This document shows, piece after piece, positions 46,263 to 54,621 of a stretch of 64,000 bases of DNA. Where the stretch lies: positions 26,999 through 90,998 of the forward strand of contig MSGZ01000021.1 of NCBI GenBank assembly GCA_001940925.1. Direction: 5' to 3'. Numbering within the stretch: the first letter of the stretch is position 1; each line of letters starts with the position of its first letter. The position numbers and the translations under genes were made by a program. The DNA comes from Ruminococcus sp. Phil11 (GTDB lineage Bacteria > Bacillota > Clostridia > Oscillospirales > Ruminococcaceae). The notes under the pieces are model-generated. The model had not been told where the DNA came from, searched no databases, and was given only the letters and a program-made list of their open reading frames with translations.

Positions 46263-48023
46263 ATGAAAAAAACAAAAAAACGCTCTGCGATCAGCTGGGT
46301 GATCGAATTTGCAGGGCAGAAGAAACCGAATTACATATTGAGCGTGCTGCTGGCAATGTGCAAGGTCGTGTTCGGGCTGATGCCGTATCTGTACATGGCG
46401 GATATCGTCCGGAAGCTGCTCGAAATGCACGCAGGTACGCTGGAAAAGGATATGTCCCTGCTGACTGCGAGCATCGTGAAAATGGCGGTGTTCTGGCTGC
46501 TGTGCCGCGTCTGCCACGCGGTCTCGACGACGCTTTCCCACGCCGCGACCTTTGAGGTGCTTGCCAATATCCGCCGTCAGCTCACCGAAAAGCTCTCGAA
46601 GCTGCCGCTCGGTTCGGTGCTGTCGCAGTCCAGCGGCACCTACAAAAACATCATCTGCGAGCGTGTGGATTCGATCGAAACGACGCTCGCGCACATCATT
46701 CCGGAGGTGCTGTCCAACGCCTTTGTGCCGGTCGCTCTCATCATCTACATGATGACGATCAACTGGAAGCTGACGCTGATCTCGCTGATCTGTGTGCCGG
46801 TCGGTGCGGCGTTTTTCATGCTGATGATGGTCGGCAGTCAGGAAAGCTATGAAAATACGGTCGTCAAAACGAAAAAGCTGAATGATACCGCCGTCGAATA
46901 CATCAACGGCATTGAGGTCATCAAGGCGTTCGGCAAGGCGAAAACCTCGTATGAAAAATTCGTGATCGCGGCGAAAGAGGGGGCGGACTGCTTCATTGAC
47001 TGGATGCGCCGCTGCAATCTCTGGCAGAATCTTTCCCTGCTGATCATGCCGTATTTTCTGCTCGGACTGCTGCCGTTCGGCGCGCTGTTTTACATGAAAG
47101 GCACGGTCACCGGTGCCGATCTGCTGATGCTGATCATCCTCTCGCTCGGTCTGGTCTCGCCGTTCATGACGATCGCGTCCTATTGGGACGGCATGGCAAA
47201 AATGGGCACGATCATCGGCGAAGCGACAGAGATCCTTGAACGTGAGGAGCTGATCCGCCCCGAAAAGCTGACCGAGAAAATCAACGGCACGGACATTGTG
47301 CTGCGCGATGTGCATTTCGGCTACAAGGACGAGGAGATCCTGCATGGCATTGATCTGAACATTAAGCAAGGGACGGTCAATGCGCTGGTCGGGCCGTCCG
47401 GTTCGGGCAAATCGACGATCGCAAAGCTGATCGCATCGTTCTGGGATGTGGACAGCGGCAGCATCACCTTCGGCGGCGCAGATATCCGCAAGATCCCGCT
47501 GGAACAGTACAACAGGAATATCGCCTATGTCTCGCAGGACAACTACCTCTTTGACGAAACGATCATGGATAATATCCGCATGGGCGATCTGCGTGCGACC
47601 GATGAGGATGTGATGAATGCGGCGAAAGCCTGCGGCTGCCACGATTTTATCATGCAGCTGGAGCACGGCTATCAGACCGTTGTCGGCGGTGCGGGCGGAC
47701 ATCTCTCCGGCGGTGAGCGGCAGCGTATTTCGATTGCAAGAGCGATGCTGAAAAATGCGCCGGTCATCATTCTCGATGAAGCAACGGCGTACACCGACCC
47801 CGAAAATGAAGCACTCGTGCAGTCCTCGGTCGCAAGACTGGTGCAGGGCAAAACGCTGCTTGTGATCGCGCACAGATTATCGACGATCGCATCCGCCGAC
47901 CAGATCATTCTGATCAATAACGGCACAGTTGAAGCGGCGGGCACGCAGGAGGAATTGCTCGCAGATTCGCCGCTTTACCGGCAGATGTGGGAAGCACATA
48001 CGGCAGTCAGGGAGGGTGCATGA
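46263..48023 (+). CDS. ABC exporter subunit 1 (fused permease/ATPase)
   Basis: 586 aa from MKKTKKRSAISWVIEF (GAGGAGGAGCATT upstream). Six-helix exporter-type membrane domain (LSVLLAMCKVVFGLMPYLYMADIV, ALIIYMMTINWKLTLISLICVPVG), then a complete ATPase domain: Walker A GPSGSGKSTIAK, Q-loop YVSQDNYLFDET, signature LSGGERQRISIARAM, Walker B PVIILDEATAY (the residue after DEAT is Ala) and H-loop AHRLST. It overlaps the second subunit gene by ATGA, so the pair forms a heterodimer exporting an unknown drug or metabolite. Confidence 0.94.
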   Translation: MKKTKKRSAISWVIEFAGQKKPNYILSVLLAMCKVVFGLMPYLYMADIVRKLLEMHAGTLEKDMSLLTASIVKMAVFWLLCRVCHAVSTTLSHAATFEVLANIRRQLTEKLSKLPLGSVLSQSSGTYKNIICERVDSIETTLAHIIPEVLSNAFVPVALIIYMMTINWKLTLISLICVPVGAAFFMLMMVGSQESYENTVVKTKKLNDTAVEYINGIEVIKAFGKAKTSYEKFVIAAKEGADCFIDWMRRCNLWQNLSLLIMPYFLLGLLPFGALFYMKGTVTGADLLMLIILSLGLVSPFMTIASYWDGMAKMGTIIGEATEILEREELIRPEKLTEKINGTDIVLRDVHFGYKDEEILHGIDLNIKQGTVNALVGPSGSGKSTIAKLIASFWDVDSGSITFGGADIRKIPLEQYNRNIAYVSQDNYLFDETIMDNIRMGDLRATDEDVMNAAKACGCHDFIMQLEHGYQTVVGGAGGHLSGGERQRISIARAMLKNAPVIILDEATAYTDPENEALVQSSVARLVQGKTLLVIAHRLSTIASADQIILINNGTVEAAGTQEELLADSPLYRQMWEAHTAVREGA

Positions 48024-49756
48024 TGTTTACAACATTGAAACGCTTTTTTGATTTTTGCAACGGGGAGGACCGCAAAAAGCTGTATCTGGCGATCGCGCTC
48101 GGCACGGTCAAGGCGGTCTTTGCGGCACTGCGCATTTCGGCGATCGGCGTGATCGTCATGGGCATTCTGGACGGGAATATGACGAACAAACACATCTGGG
48201 CTGCGGTTGCAATTCTCGCGGCATCGGTGCTCGGGCAGCTGCTCATCAACCTGAAAACGACGATGCTGCAGACCGAAGCGGGCTATCATTCCTGCTCGAA
48301 CAAGCGCATTGAGATCGCGGAACATCTGCGCTATCTGCCGATGGGCTATTTCAATGACAACAGCCTCGGTCATATCACCAGCGTGACAACAAACACAATG
48401 GAGGCACTCTCGGATGTGGCGACACGCGTCGTGATGCTGACGACACAGGGCATCCTGACAACATTTGTGATCACGGTGTTTGTATTCTGCTTTGACCGGC
48501 GCATCGGGCTTCTGCTGACGGCGGGCGTCGCGGTCTATGCGCTTGTCAATGCGGCGATGCAGAGAGCCACACGCAGGGGCGCACCCGCGCAGCAGAAAGC
48601 AAACCGTGATCTTGTTGCCGCAGTCATCGAGTTCATTCAGGGTATCGCGGAGGTCAAAAATTATAACCTCGTCAGCAGCCGTGCCAAGAAGCTTGAAGCG
48701 GCGATCAGGGCGAAGCAGAACGGCGACACGCACCTTGAATTTGACGTCATTCCGTACATTACCCTGCAGGAGATCGTCACGAAAATGACCGGCGTTCTGA
48801 TGTGCGCGGCATCCGTGTATTTTTACATCAACGGCAGCATGTCGCTGCTCTACTGCATCATGATGACGATCAGCTCGTTCATGATCTATGAGAGCCTTGA
48901 CATCATGGCAGGCTTTTCTGCGCTGATCCGCAGCGTTTCGGTCTGTGTTGATCAGGCAAATGAGATCCTCTCCATTCCGGAAATGGATATTGACGGCGCA
49001 GAGATCACGCCTGCAAATCATAATATCGAGCTGAAAAACATCTCATTTGCGTATGAAAACAGAACGATCATTGACGGCGTTGACCTGAAAATACCCGAGA
49101 AAACCACAACGGCGATCGTCGGGCCGTCCGGCGGCGGCAAGACCACGCTGACCAGTCTCATGGCGCGGTTCTGGGATGTGAAAAGCGGCGAGGTGCTGCT
49201 CGGCGGGAAAAATGTGAAGGACTACAGCTTTGACAGCCTGATGCGGAATTTCAGCTTTGTGTTCCAGCGGGTGTATCTGTTTGAGGACACGATCGCGAAT
49301 AATATCCGCTTCGGTGAGCCGGATGCACCGATGAAAAAGGTCATAGATGCGGCAAAAAAGGCGCGCTGCCATGACTTCATCATGAGCCTGCCGGACGGCT
49401 ATGATACCGTGATCGGCGAGGGGGGCGCAAGTCTCTCCGGCGGCGAAAAGCAGCGCATTTCCATTGCAAGAGCGATCATGAAGGATTCGCCGATCATCAT
49501 TCTGGACGAAGCGACTGCCAATGTGGACCCCGAAAATGAAGCAGAGCTGACAAAGGCAATCGAGGAGCTGACCAAAGAAAAGACGATCATCATGATCGCG
49601 CACCGCCTGAAAACGGTCGAGCACGCAGACCAGATCATCGTCATTGACGGCGGAAAGATTGTGCAGCAGGGCAGACATAAGGAGCTCATACAGCAGGACG
49701 GCATCTATCGCACATTTGTGACCGACAGACAGAAAGCGGCAAGCTGGAAGCTGTGA
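48020..49756 (+). CDS. ABC exporter subunit 2 (fused permease/ATPase)
   Basis: 578 aa from the ATG overlapping the stop of subunit 1 (GGGAGGGTGC upstream). The membrane domain reads KLYLAIALGTVKAVFAALRIS and GILTTFVITVFVFCFDRRIGLLLTAGVAVYAL. ATPase: GPSGGGKTTLTSLMARFW, FVFQRVYLFEDTI, LSGGEKQRISIARAIM, IIILDEATANVDPENE and AHRLKTVEHAD. All catalytic residues are present in both subunits, so neither site is obviously degenerate. A terminator follows at 49779. Confidence 0.94.
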   Translation: MMFTTLKRFFDFCNGEDRKKLYLAIALGTVKAVFAALRISAIGVIVMGILDGNMTNKHIWAAVAILAASVLGQLLINLKTTMLQTEAGYHSCSNKRIEIAEHLRYLPMGYFNDNSLGHITSVTTNTMEALSDVATRVVMLTTQGILTTFVITVFVFCFDRRIGLLLTAGVAVYALVNAAMQRATRRGAPAQQKANRDLVAAVIEFIQGIAEVKNYNLVSSRAKKLEAAIRAKQNGDTHLEFDVIPYITLQEIVTKMTGVLMCAASVYFYINGSMSLLYCIMMTISSFMIYESLDIMAGFSALIRSVSVCVDQANEILSIPEMDIDGAEITPANHNIELKNISFAYENRTIIDGVDLKIPEKTTTAIVGPSGGGKTTLTSLMARFWDVKSGEVLLGGKNVKDYSFDSLMRNFSFVFQRVYLFEDTIANNIRFGEPDAPMKKVIDAAKKARCHDFIMSLPDGYDTVIGEGGASLSGGEKQRISIARAIMKDSPIIILDEATANVDPENEAELTKAIEELTKEKTIIMIAHRLKTVEHADQIIVIDGGKIVQQGRHKELIQQDGIYRTFVTDRQKAASWKL

Positions 49757-49778
49757 GACCGATCATTCATGTACAGAA

Positions 49779-49820
49779 AAAACGAGCTTATACATTTCTG
49801 TATAGGCTCGTTTCATTTTA
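49779..49820 (+). terminator. Terminator after the ABC exporter
   Basis: AAACGAGCTTATAC pairs with GTATAGGCTCGTTT around ATTTCT, then CATTTTA. Confidence 0.85.
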
Positions 49821-49853
49821 CCGTTTTGCGCAATTACGGCGATTCTTCCGGCT

Positions 49854-50498
49854 TTATCTGACCTTTCTCACAACACAGTGCAGACGGCAGAAGCCGCGTT
49901 TTTCAAAGGATTCCATGTGAAGTCCGGCATTTTTGCAAAGCTCTTGTATCTCATTCCTGTCATACATATGAACATCGCCTTTCCCCTTCAGATTTATGAG
50001 CGGGATCTCAATTTTATTGCAAAACCATCGTCCGAAAGCGGTAGCCATTGTCATATCGCGCAGGATCAGTCTGCCGTTCGGACGCAGAACACGGTACACG
50101 CTGTCGAAGAAGTCCTGCGGATTGGGATAATGATGAAAACTCTCGCAGCAGATCACCGCATCAAAGGAATTCGCGGCAAAGGGGAGATTCTCGCAGTCGC
50201 CGACCACAAACTTCACGCCTTTCAGGTTTTTCTTTTTTGCGACCTCGATCATTTTCGGCGTCAGGTCAATGCCGGTGTAATGCTTGTCGGGGTATTTCTG
50301 ATGCAGCAGCGTCAGCATCGGGCCGGTACCGCAGCCGCAGTCCAGCAGGTCGGTGAACAGCTCCTTTTCAAGCTCTGCCAGCACATCGGGGTAGTCCTTC
50401 TTGCACATATTGTACACGCCCGCATTCTCCGATTCGTAGCACTCGGCAGCTTTGGTAAACTCCTTTACGGACAGATCTTTGTATTCTTTGCTTGTCAT
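49854..50498 (-). CDS. Class I SAM-dependent methyltransferase
   Basis: 214 aa. Motif I LLDCGCGTGPMLTLLHQ, motif II YTGIDLTPKMIEVAKKK, VVGDCENLPFAANSFDAVICCESFHHYPNP and VLRPNGRLILRDMTM are the standard UbiE/COQ5-like methylase blocks. The substrate is unknown. It is the last gene of a five-gene minus-strand run that includes a second methylase, a heavy-metal-associated domain protein and a GNAT enzyme. Confidence 0.88.
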   Translation of the reverse strand: MTSKEYKDLSVKEFTKAAECYESENAGVYNMCKKDYPDVLAELEKELFTDLLDCGCGTGPMLTLLHQKYPDKHYTGIDLTPKMIEVAKKKNLKGVKFVVGDCENLPFAANSFDAVICCESFHHYPNPQDFFDSVYRVLRPNGRLILRDMTMATAFGRWFCNKIEIPLINLKGKGDVHMYDRNEIQELCKNAGLHMESFEKRGFCRLHCVVRKVR

Positions 50499-50513
50499 GA
50501 TGATCTCCTCACC

Positions 50514-51032
50514 TTAGTTCCATATCAGGAATCTGAGTATCGCATAATCAATTCCCGAAAACAGCAGCGACATCATTGCTGTATACACACAGCCGATCAG
50601 AAAGCCCTTGAAATGGAAGAAATAATCCTTATAGCCCTTGCAGCCCTCTGTGCCCTTTATGACGATCCATACCGGCGTGACCGTGCATACGATCAGCCAG
50701 TCCATGACCAGAAGATCAACCACATTCCATGTCATGGCAATTATGAAAATATACTTCAACACCTGCAAAAATGAAGCCTGTTCGCTGTGAAACCGGAGCA
50801 AGCCGAATGCAAGGAGTACGCCAAATATGAACAGACCGCCGACTGCACCGAATCGTTTTGCGGCTTGTTCCTGTGCTTTTGCCGGTTTCTCAATGGTCGC
50901 CGCAGCCTGAATATCCTTCGGATAATCGTGGAGCATCGAAAACGGATAGAATTTCAGGATGAGAAACACATAAACGCTCCACATGACAGACCAGATCAGA
51001 CCGCAAATCAATGCATTATGCAACATGCTCAC
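50514..51032 (-). CDS. Multispanning membrane protein of unknown function
   Basis: 172 aa with four hydrophobic segments (ALICGLIWSVMWSVYVFLILKFY, GGLFIFGVLLAFGLLRF, LKYIFIIAMTWNVVDLLVMDWLIVCTVTPVWIVI, FLIGCVYTAMMSLLFSGIDYAIL) and a charged loop KDIQAAATIEKPAKAQEQAAKR. Its ATG overlaps the upstream methylase stop (ATGA). No transporter motif is recognised. Its place between two methylases suggests it may be their membrane-bound partner or substrate handler; that is inference. Confidence 0.75.
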   Translation of the reverse strand: MSMLHNALICGLIWSVMWSVYVFLILKFYPFSMLHDYPKDIQAAATIEKPAKAQEQAAKRFGAVGGLFIFGVLLAFGLLRFHSEQASFLQVLKYIFIIAMTWNVVDLLVMDWLIVCTVTPVWIVIKGTEGCKGYKDYFFHFKGFLIGCVYTAMMSLLFSGIDYAILRFLIWN

Positions 51033-51817
51033 TTCTTTCCGATCAGCAAAGACGAACCGCTCAGTCCGAGAATTTTAGCTTCGCCCTTTGACATGAACAT
51101 TCCGTTTGCCGTGTCGATCAGCTTCACTTCCTCATAGCCCTCGTCATACAGTTCCCGGATAAACTGCTGCATATCGCCGTAACGAGCCTTTGACATAATA
51201 TCGTGTATTGCGAATGTGCCGCCCTTTTTCAATACACGCAGCGTTTCACGGAGAAGCTCCTGCTTGCTGACACCCGTGATATTGTGGTAAACGTAATTGC
51301 TTGTCACTGCGTCAAAATATGCATCGGGAAAATCCAGCCTGCAGGCATCGCCCTGACGAAATTCCGTATTCTGAACACCCTCCGCATCGGAATTATCCTC
51401 GCAGAGCTGCTGGCTGAACGACGCATATTCCATGCCCCAGCGGTCAATGCCGATCATTCTGCCCTGCGGATTCCGCATTGCACAAGCGATCGTCAGCGCA
51501 CCGCTTCCGCAGCCGACATCCAGTCCGATGCCGTCCGCGGGCAGCGTGATATATTTTGCAGTACCCTCGACGATCTCTTTGGAAAGCTGACGCTCGCCGT
51601 CATAGGAGAATTTACCGTGTGCATAGAAGCTCCAAGCCGTCATTGCACCGCAGAGAAGTGTGCCTGCTCCCGCCGCTCCGGCAACTGCCTTTTTCAGATT
51701 CGGATTCATCTTTGTACACATCAGTGCTGCGGTTCCTGCACCGAGAATCATCGTGCCTGCGGTCAATGCCCTGAGCATTCCGTTGGGGACCCAGTTTTTA
51801 TAATTCGCACGCATCAT
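51029..51817 (-). CDS. Membrane-anchored class I SAM methyltransferase
   Basis: 262 aa from the ATG after AAAAGGAGTGTT (the track start is a GTG overlapping the upstream stop). Two N-terminal hydrophobic segments (MLRALTAGTMILGAGTAALMC and AVAGAAGAGTLLCGAMTAWSF) should insert in the membrane. The catalytic domain has GLDVGCGSGALTIACAM, MIGIDRWGMEYASF, FRQGDACRLDFPDAYFDAVTSNYVYHNI and VLKKGGTFAIHDIM. It probably methylates a membrane-associated compound. Confidence 0.87.
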   Translation of the reverse strand: MMRANYKNWVPNGMLRALTAGTMILGAGTAALMCTKMNPNLKKAVAGAAGAGTLLCGAMTAWSFYAHGKFSYDGERQLSKEIVEGTAKYITLPADGIGLDVGCGSGALTIACAMRNPQGRMIGIDRWGMEYASFSQQLCEDNSDAEGVQNTEFRQGDACRLDFPDAYFDAVTSNYVYHNITGVSKQELLRETLRVLKKGGTFAIHDIMSKARYGDMQQFIRELYDEGYEEVKLIDTANGMFMSKGEAKILGLSGSSLLIGKK

Positions 51818-51828
51818 AACACTCCTTT

Positions 51829-52083
51829 TCACTTATTTTTTCTGAAAAAGCCCTTTTTCTCATACGGTTCGCAGGTCACACTCATAACGGTATAGCCTGA
51901 ACCGTCCAGTGCGGCGGTTATCATCGCAGCCGACAGTTCGTTTTCGCTGATGATGACCGTTTCACCCTTTTTATGGGAAGATGACACCTTCTTCACTGTC
52001 ATCTTGGTGCGAATCGCATCGTTGACATGCGATTCGCACATTCCGCACATCATGCCGTCAATTCTGACTGTTGTTTGATACAC
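51829..52083 (-). CDS. Heavy-metal-associated (HMA) domain protein
   Basis: 84 aa. MYQTTVRIDGMMCGMCESHVNDAIR contains the HMA-like metal motif GMMCGMC, and the single domain is finished by DGSGYTVMSVTCEPY. Unlike a copper chaperone it carries a basic insert (VSSSHKKGETVIIS) and a basic tail (EKKGFFRKNK). It may bind copper or another thiophilic metal and pass it to a membrane partner; no CopA-type ATPase lies within the window. It is 12 bases from the methylase start. Confidence 0.85.
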   Translation of the reverse strand: MYQTTVRIDGMMCGMCESHVNDAIRTKMTVKKVSSSHKKGETVIISENELSAAMITAALDGSGYTVMSVTCEPYEKKGFFRKNK

Positions 52084-52100
52084 AGCGTCTCCGCTCCTTT

Positions 52101-52757
52101 CTATGATTCCTTTTCCGCCTGCAGCGTATTGTTCCCGTCTTCCTTGCTGTACATCAGGTCATAGATCTTGCAGCCTGCCGCCGTCCGGATCTGAACAAGC
52201 TTCATGCCGAGATGCACATAGCGGTCACATTTGCCCTTCGCATCGGTATCCAGTATGCAGGGGCAGCCGTTTTTGTCTGCCGTTTTATAGGCAAATTCCA
52301 TGAGCTTCCGCATGTATCCCTGCCCCTGATACTGCTCTGTCACGATCAGCATTTCCACCTTGACATAAGGCTTTTTCTGCTTTTTCATCTGGATTTCAAG
52401 CGGCTTTTTATCGCAGCCGCTGTTTGCCTGCTTCAGAAATGAAAACAGCCTGCCCCAGCCGCCGAGTGCATTTTTCATGCGCCTTGCCATTCTGACGATG
52501 CTCCGGAATCCCGGATGATTTCCGTTTGTGTCGGTGATGAGGATATAGCCCTCGCCGTGATCGGTGCTGTAAAATGTTCCGCTTTCGATGCCTGCGATCA
52601 CAAAAGACTTCATGTATTCGGTCATAGCCGCTTTTGACGGAAAAAACGGCTTCAATCCGCCTTCTCCGGGCGCATACGGGTAATCCCAGAACGATGCGCC
52701 GATCAGTGCGGAAATCTCATCTATTTTCTCTTTGGATAGTGAACGTACCTTTTTCAT
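52101..52757 (-). CDS. GNAT family N-acetyltransferase
   Basis: 218 aa from the ATG reading MKKVRSLSKEKIDEISAL (CCGGAGGACAAAGGG upstream), 13 codons inside the track start. The acetyl-CoA loop is in VEMLIVTEQYQGQGYMRKLMEFAY (QxxGxG/A variant), followed by CILDTDAKGKCDRYVHLGMKLVQIR. The first 100 residues differ from small GNATs and resemble the Firmicute group with an N-terminal capping region. It is the first gene of the five-gene minus-strand operon. Confidence 0.87.
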   Translation of the reverse strand: MKKVRSLSKEKIDEISALIGASFWDYPYAPGEGGLKPFFPSKAAMTEYMKSFVIAGIESGTFYSTDHGEGYILITDTNGNHPGFRSIVRMARRMKNALGGWGRLFSFLKQANSGCDKKPLEIQMKKQKKPYVKVEMLIVTEQYQGQGYMRKLMEFAYKTADKNGCPCILDTDAKGKCDRYVHLGMKLVQIRTAAGCKIYDLMYSKEDGNNTLQAEKES

Positions 52758-52782
52758 CCCTTTGTCCTCCGGCCGCCTTTTG

Positions 52783-52837
52783 GTTAGCGTTTGCAAACCC
52801 TCATCTATATTATAGCATATGCTAACTCAAATTTCAA
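52783..52837 (-). promoter_or_regulatory. Promoter with two GTTAGC-type operators
   Basis: On the minus strand, TTGAAA-17-TATAAT (52837 to 52809). TATAGCATATGCTAAC (52811-52826) lies in the spacer and -10, and GTTAGCGTTTGCAAAC (52783-52798) lies downstream. Both have the 6-4-6 layout of the site at 46229. Confidence 0.8.
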
Positions 52838-53170
52838 GATGTCAGCAGAAAAAAGCCGCCCAATTATGAACGGCTTTCTGCAGGTGCTTCTGTATGATAT
52901 ATATAGGTTTCACCTGCCGGATAATCTTGATTTCTGTTTTTTCATCATTTTTCTGTTCAGCTTTCCCGGCCTGTGCTGACGGCGCGCTTCTCATTGTGAT
53001 TCACATTACCGATAATTCGTTTATCGCTTTGGTGTGTGCCAACCGGCTTGCCAAGTGCAGCAGGTTTACCTGATGCAGAATAGGCATGTGCTTATAAGCG
53101 GGGCAGTCTCCGCGGGCGATTCCGAAAGCTCGCCGGAAGACTGTTTGCAGCATAAAATATACCGCTCGGC
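52838..53170. other. Intergenic region with hairpin and degenerate repeat
   Basis: A CAGAAAAAAGCCG/CGGCTTTCTG hairpin lies near 52850. GCGGGGCAGTCTCCGCGGGC followed by GATTCCGAAAGCTCGCCGG near 53097-53135 looks like a decayed copy of the palindromic repeat of the tRNA region. No gene is supported. Confidence 0.5.
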
Positions 53171-53199
53171 TTGCTTTTTGCCGCACAATATGCTATAAT
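53171..53199 (+). promoter_or_regulatory. Promoter of the MATE gene
   Basis: TTGCTT-17-TATAAT, 12 bases before the first possible start codon. Confidence 0.75.
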
Positions 53200-53210
53200 A
53201 ATAAAGGAAA

Positions 53211-54602
53211 TTGACGGAAACCGGTGATAGCTTGAACGAACAGGAACCAAAACAGGATAAGCGCATCCGGATCCTGCGGGATGAAACGCCTGCAAAGGCG
53301 GTCGTGCGCATGGGCGTGCCGCTGATCGCGGGCATGTGCATCATGGTGCTCTATAACCTTGTGGATACGTTTTTCATCGGCCTGCTGCATGACGACTATC
53401 AGCTTGCGGCGGTGAACCTCGGGTATCCGGTCATGATGATCTCGGTCGCGGTTTCCAATATGATCGGCACGGGAACTGCCTCGCTGATCGCACGCAGTCT
53501 GGGCGCGGGCGCGCGTGAGAAAGCCGAACACGCGCTGACCTCCGGCATGGTGCTGACCGCCGTGAACGGTCTGATTGTGACACTGGCGGGACTGCTGTTC
53601 CTGCCGCAGATCGTCAGCGGGCTCGGCGCGGATGCCGATACTTTCACATATACATCGCAGTATACCGAGGTGCTGCTCGGCGGCAGTATTGTCATCATGG
53701 GCAGCTATACGCTCGGCACACTGCTTCGGAGCGAGGGCTCCGTGAAATACGCCGTTGCGGGGATGCTCTGCGGAACCGCGGCCAATGTGGTGCTTGACCC
53801 GCTGTTTATCTTCGGGTTCGGGATGCAGGTGCGCGGCGCGGCAGTCGCGACCGTGCTCGGCAATGCGGTCAGCACGGGCGTTTCGCTGCTGCTCTATGCA
53901 CGCGGGAAAACGCTGCTGCAGCCGCACTGGAAATACCGGGTGCCGACGAAGGAAGTCCTCGGCGAGATCTTTTATGTCGGTTTGCCGGCCTCACTGGAAA
54001 CGCTGCTGACCACGGCGGCTTATATTGTCAACAACAATCTTGCGGCGCATTACAGCGCGCTGCATGTGACGGCAACGGGTCTGGCGCAGAAGATCATGAC
54101 GCTCGGCACGTATGTCTATCAGGGCTTTGCGTCCGGCACGCAGCCGCTCATGGGCTATAACTACGGCGCGAAGAATTACCGCCGGATGCTTTCCGTCCTG
54201 CGGGCGGGTCTGCTGATTGTCAGCGGCACGGAGCTCTGCATCATGGCGGTCTACGCTGTGTTCGCGCCGCAGCTGATCGGCATTTTCACCGAAACGCCGG
54301 AGGTGATCCGCCTCGGCAGCCGTGCGCTCCGGACGGTCATGTGGATCCTGCCGTTTGTCGGCGCGGTCTCCATGAGCCGGATGTCGTTTCAGGCAATGGG
54401 CAAGCCGCTCAGTGCCTTTGTCATAACGCTGGTGCGGCAGCTGTTCCTTTACGTGCCGCTGCTGCTGATCCTTGACCGCTGCTTCGGCTTTTCGGGGATG
54501 CTCTGGGCGCAGCCCGTGACGGAAGCTGTCATGACGGTGTTTGCGGTCCGGCTGCTGGTCCGGACGATCCGCGGCGCGATGCGGGAAGCGGAATCTGCAT
54601 AA
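53211..54602 (+). CDS. MATE family efflux transporter
   Basis: 463 aa, twelve hydrophobic segments in two homologous halves. Family markers are VRMGVPLIAGMCIMVLYNLVDTFFIGLL, TGTASLIARSLGAGAREKAEHAL and GTQPLMGYNYGAKNYRRM. It exports cationic drugs or metabolites by Na+ or H+ antiport. The track start is a TTG with AAAGGAAA very close upstream; a second TTG seven codons later (LNEQEPKQDKR) is equally possible. It is followed closely by the SulP gene and may share its transcript. Confidence 0.9.
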   Translation: MTETGDSLNEQEPKQDKRIRILRDETPAKAVVRMGVPLIAGMCIMVLYNLVDTFFIGLLHDDYQLAAVNLGYPVMMISVAVSNMIGTGTASLIARSLGAGAREKAEHALTSGMVLTAVNGLIVTLAGLLFLPQIVSGLGADADTFTYTSQYTEVLLGGSIVIMGSYTLGTLLRSEGSVKYAVAGMLCGTAANVVLDPLFIFGFGMQVRGAAVATVLGNAVSTGVSLLLYARGKTLLQPHWKYRVPTKEVLGEIFYVGLPASLETLLTTAAYIVNNNLAAHYSALHVTATGLAQKIMTLGTYVYQGFASGTQPLMGYNYGAKNYRRMLSVLRAGLLIVSGTELCIMAVYAVFAPQLIGIFTETPEVIRLGSRALRTVMWILPFVGAVSMSRMSFQAMGKPLSAFVITLVRQLFLYVPLLLILDRCFGFSGMLWAQPVTEAVMTVFAVRLLVRTIRGAMREAESA

Positions 54603-54621
54603 GAGAAGGGAGAGGGCGCAT

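Noticed and set aside
46230-47873. 547 aa minus-strand ORF
   Set aside because: Antisense of the first ABC exporter gene, with no recognisable motif.
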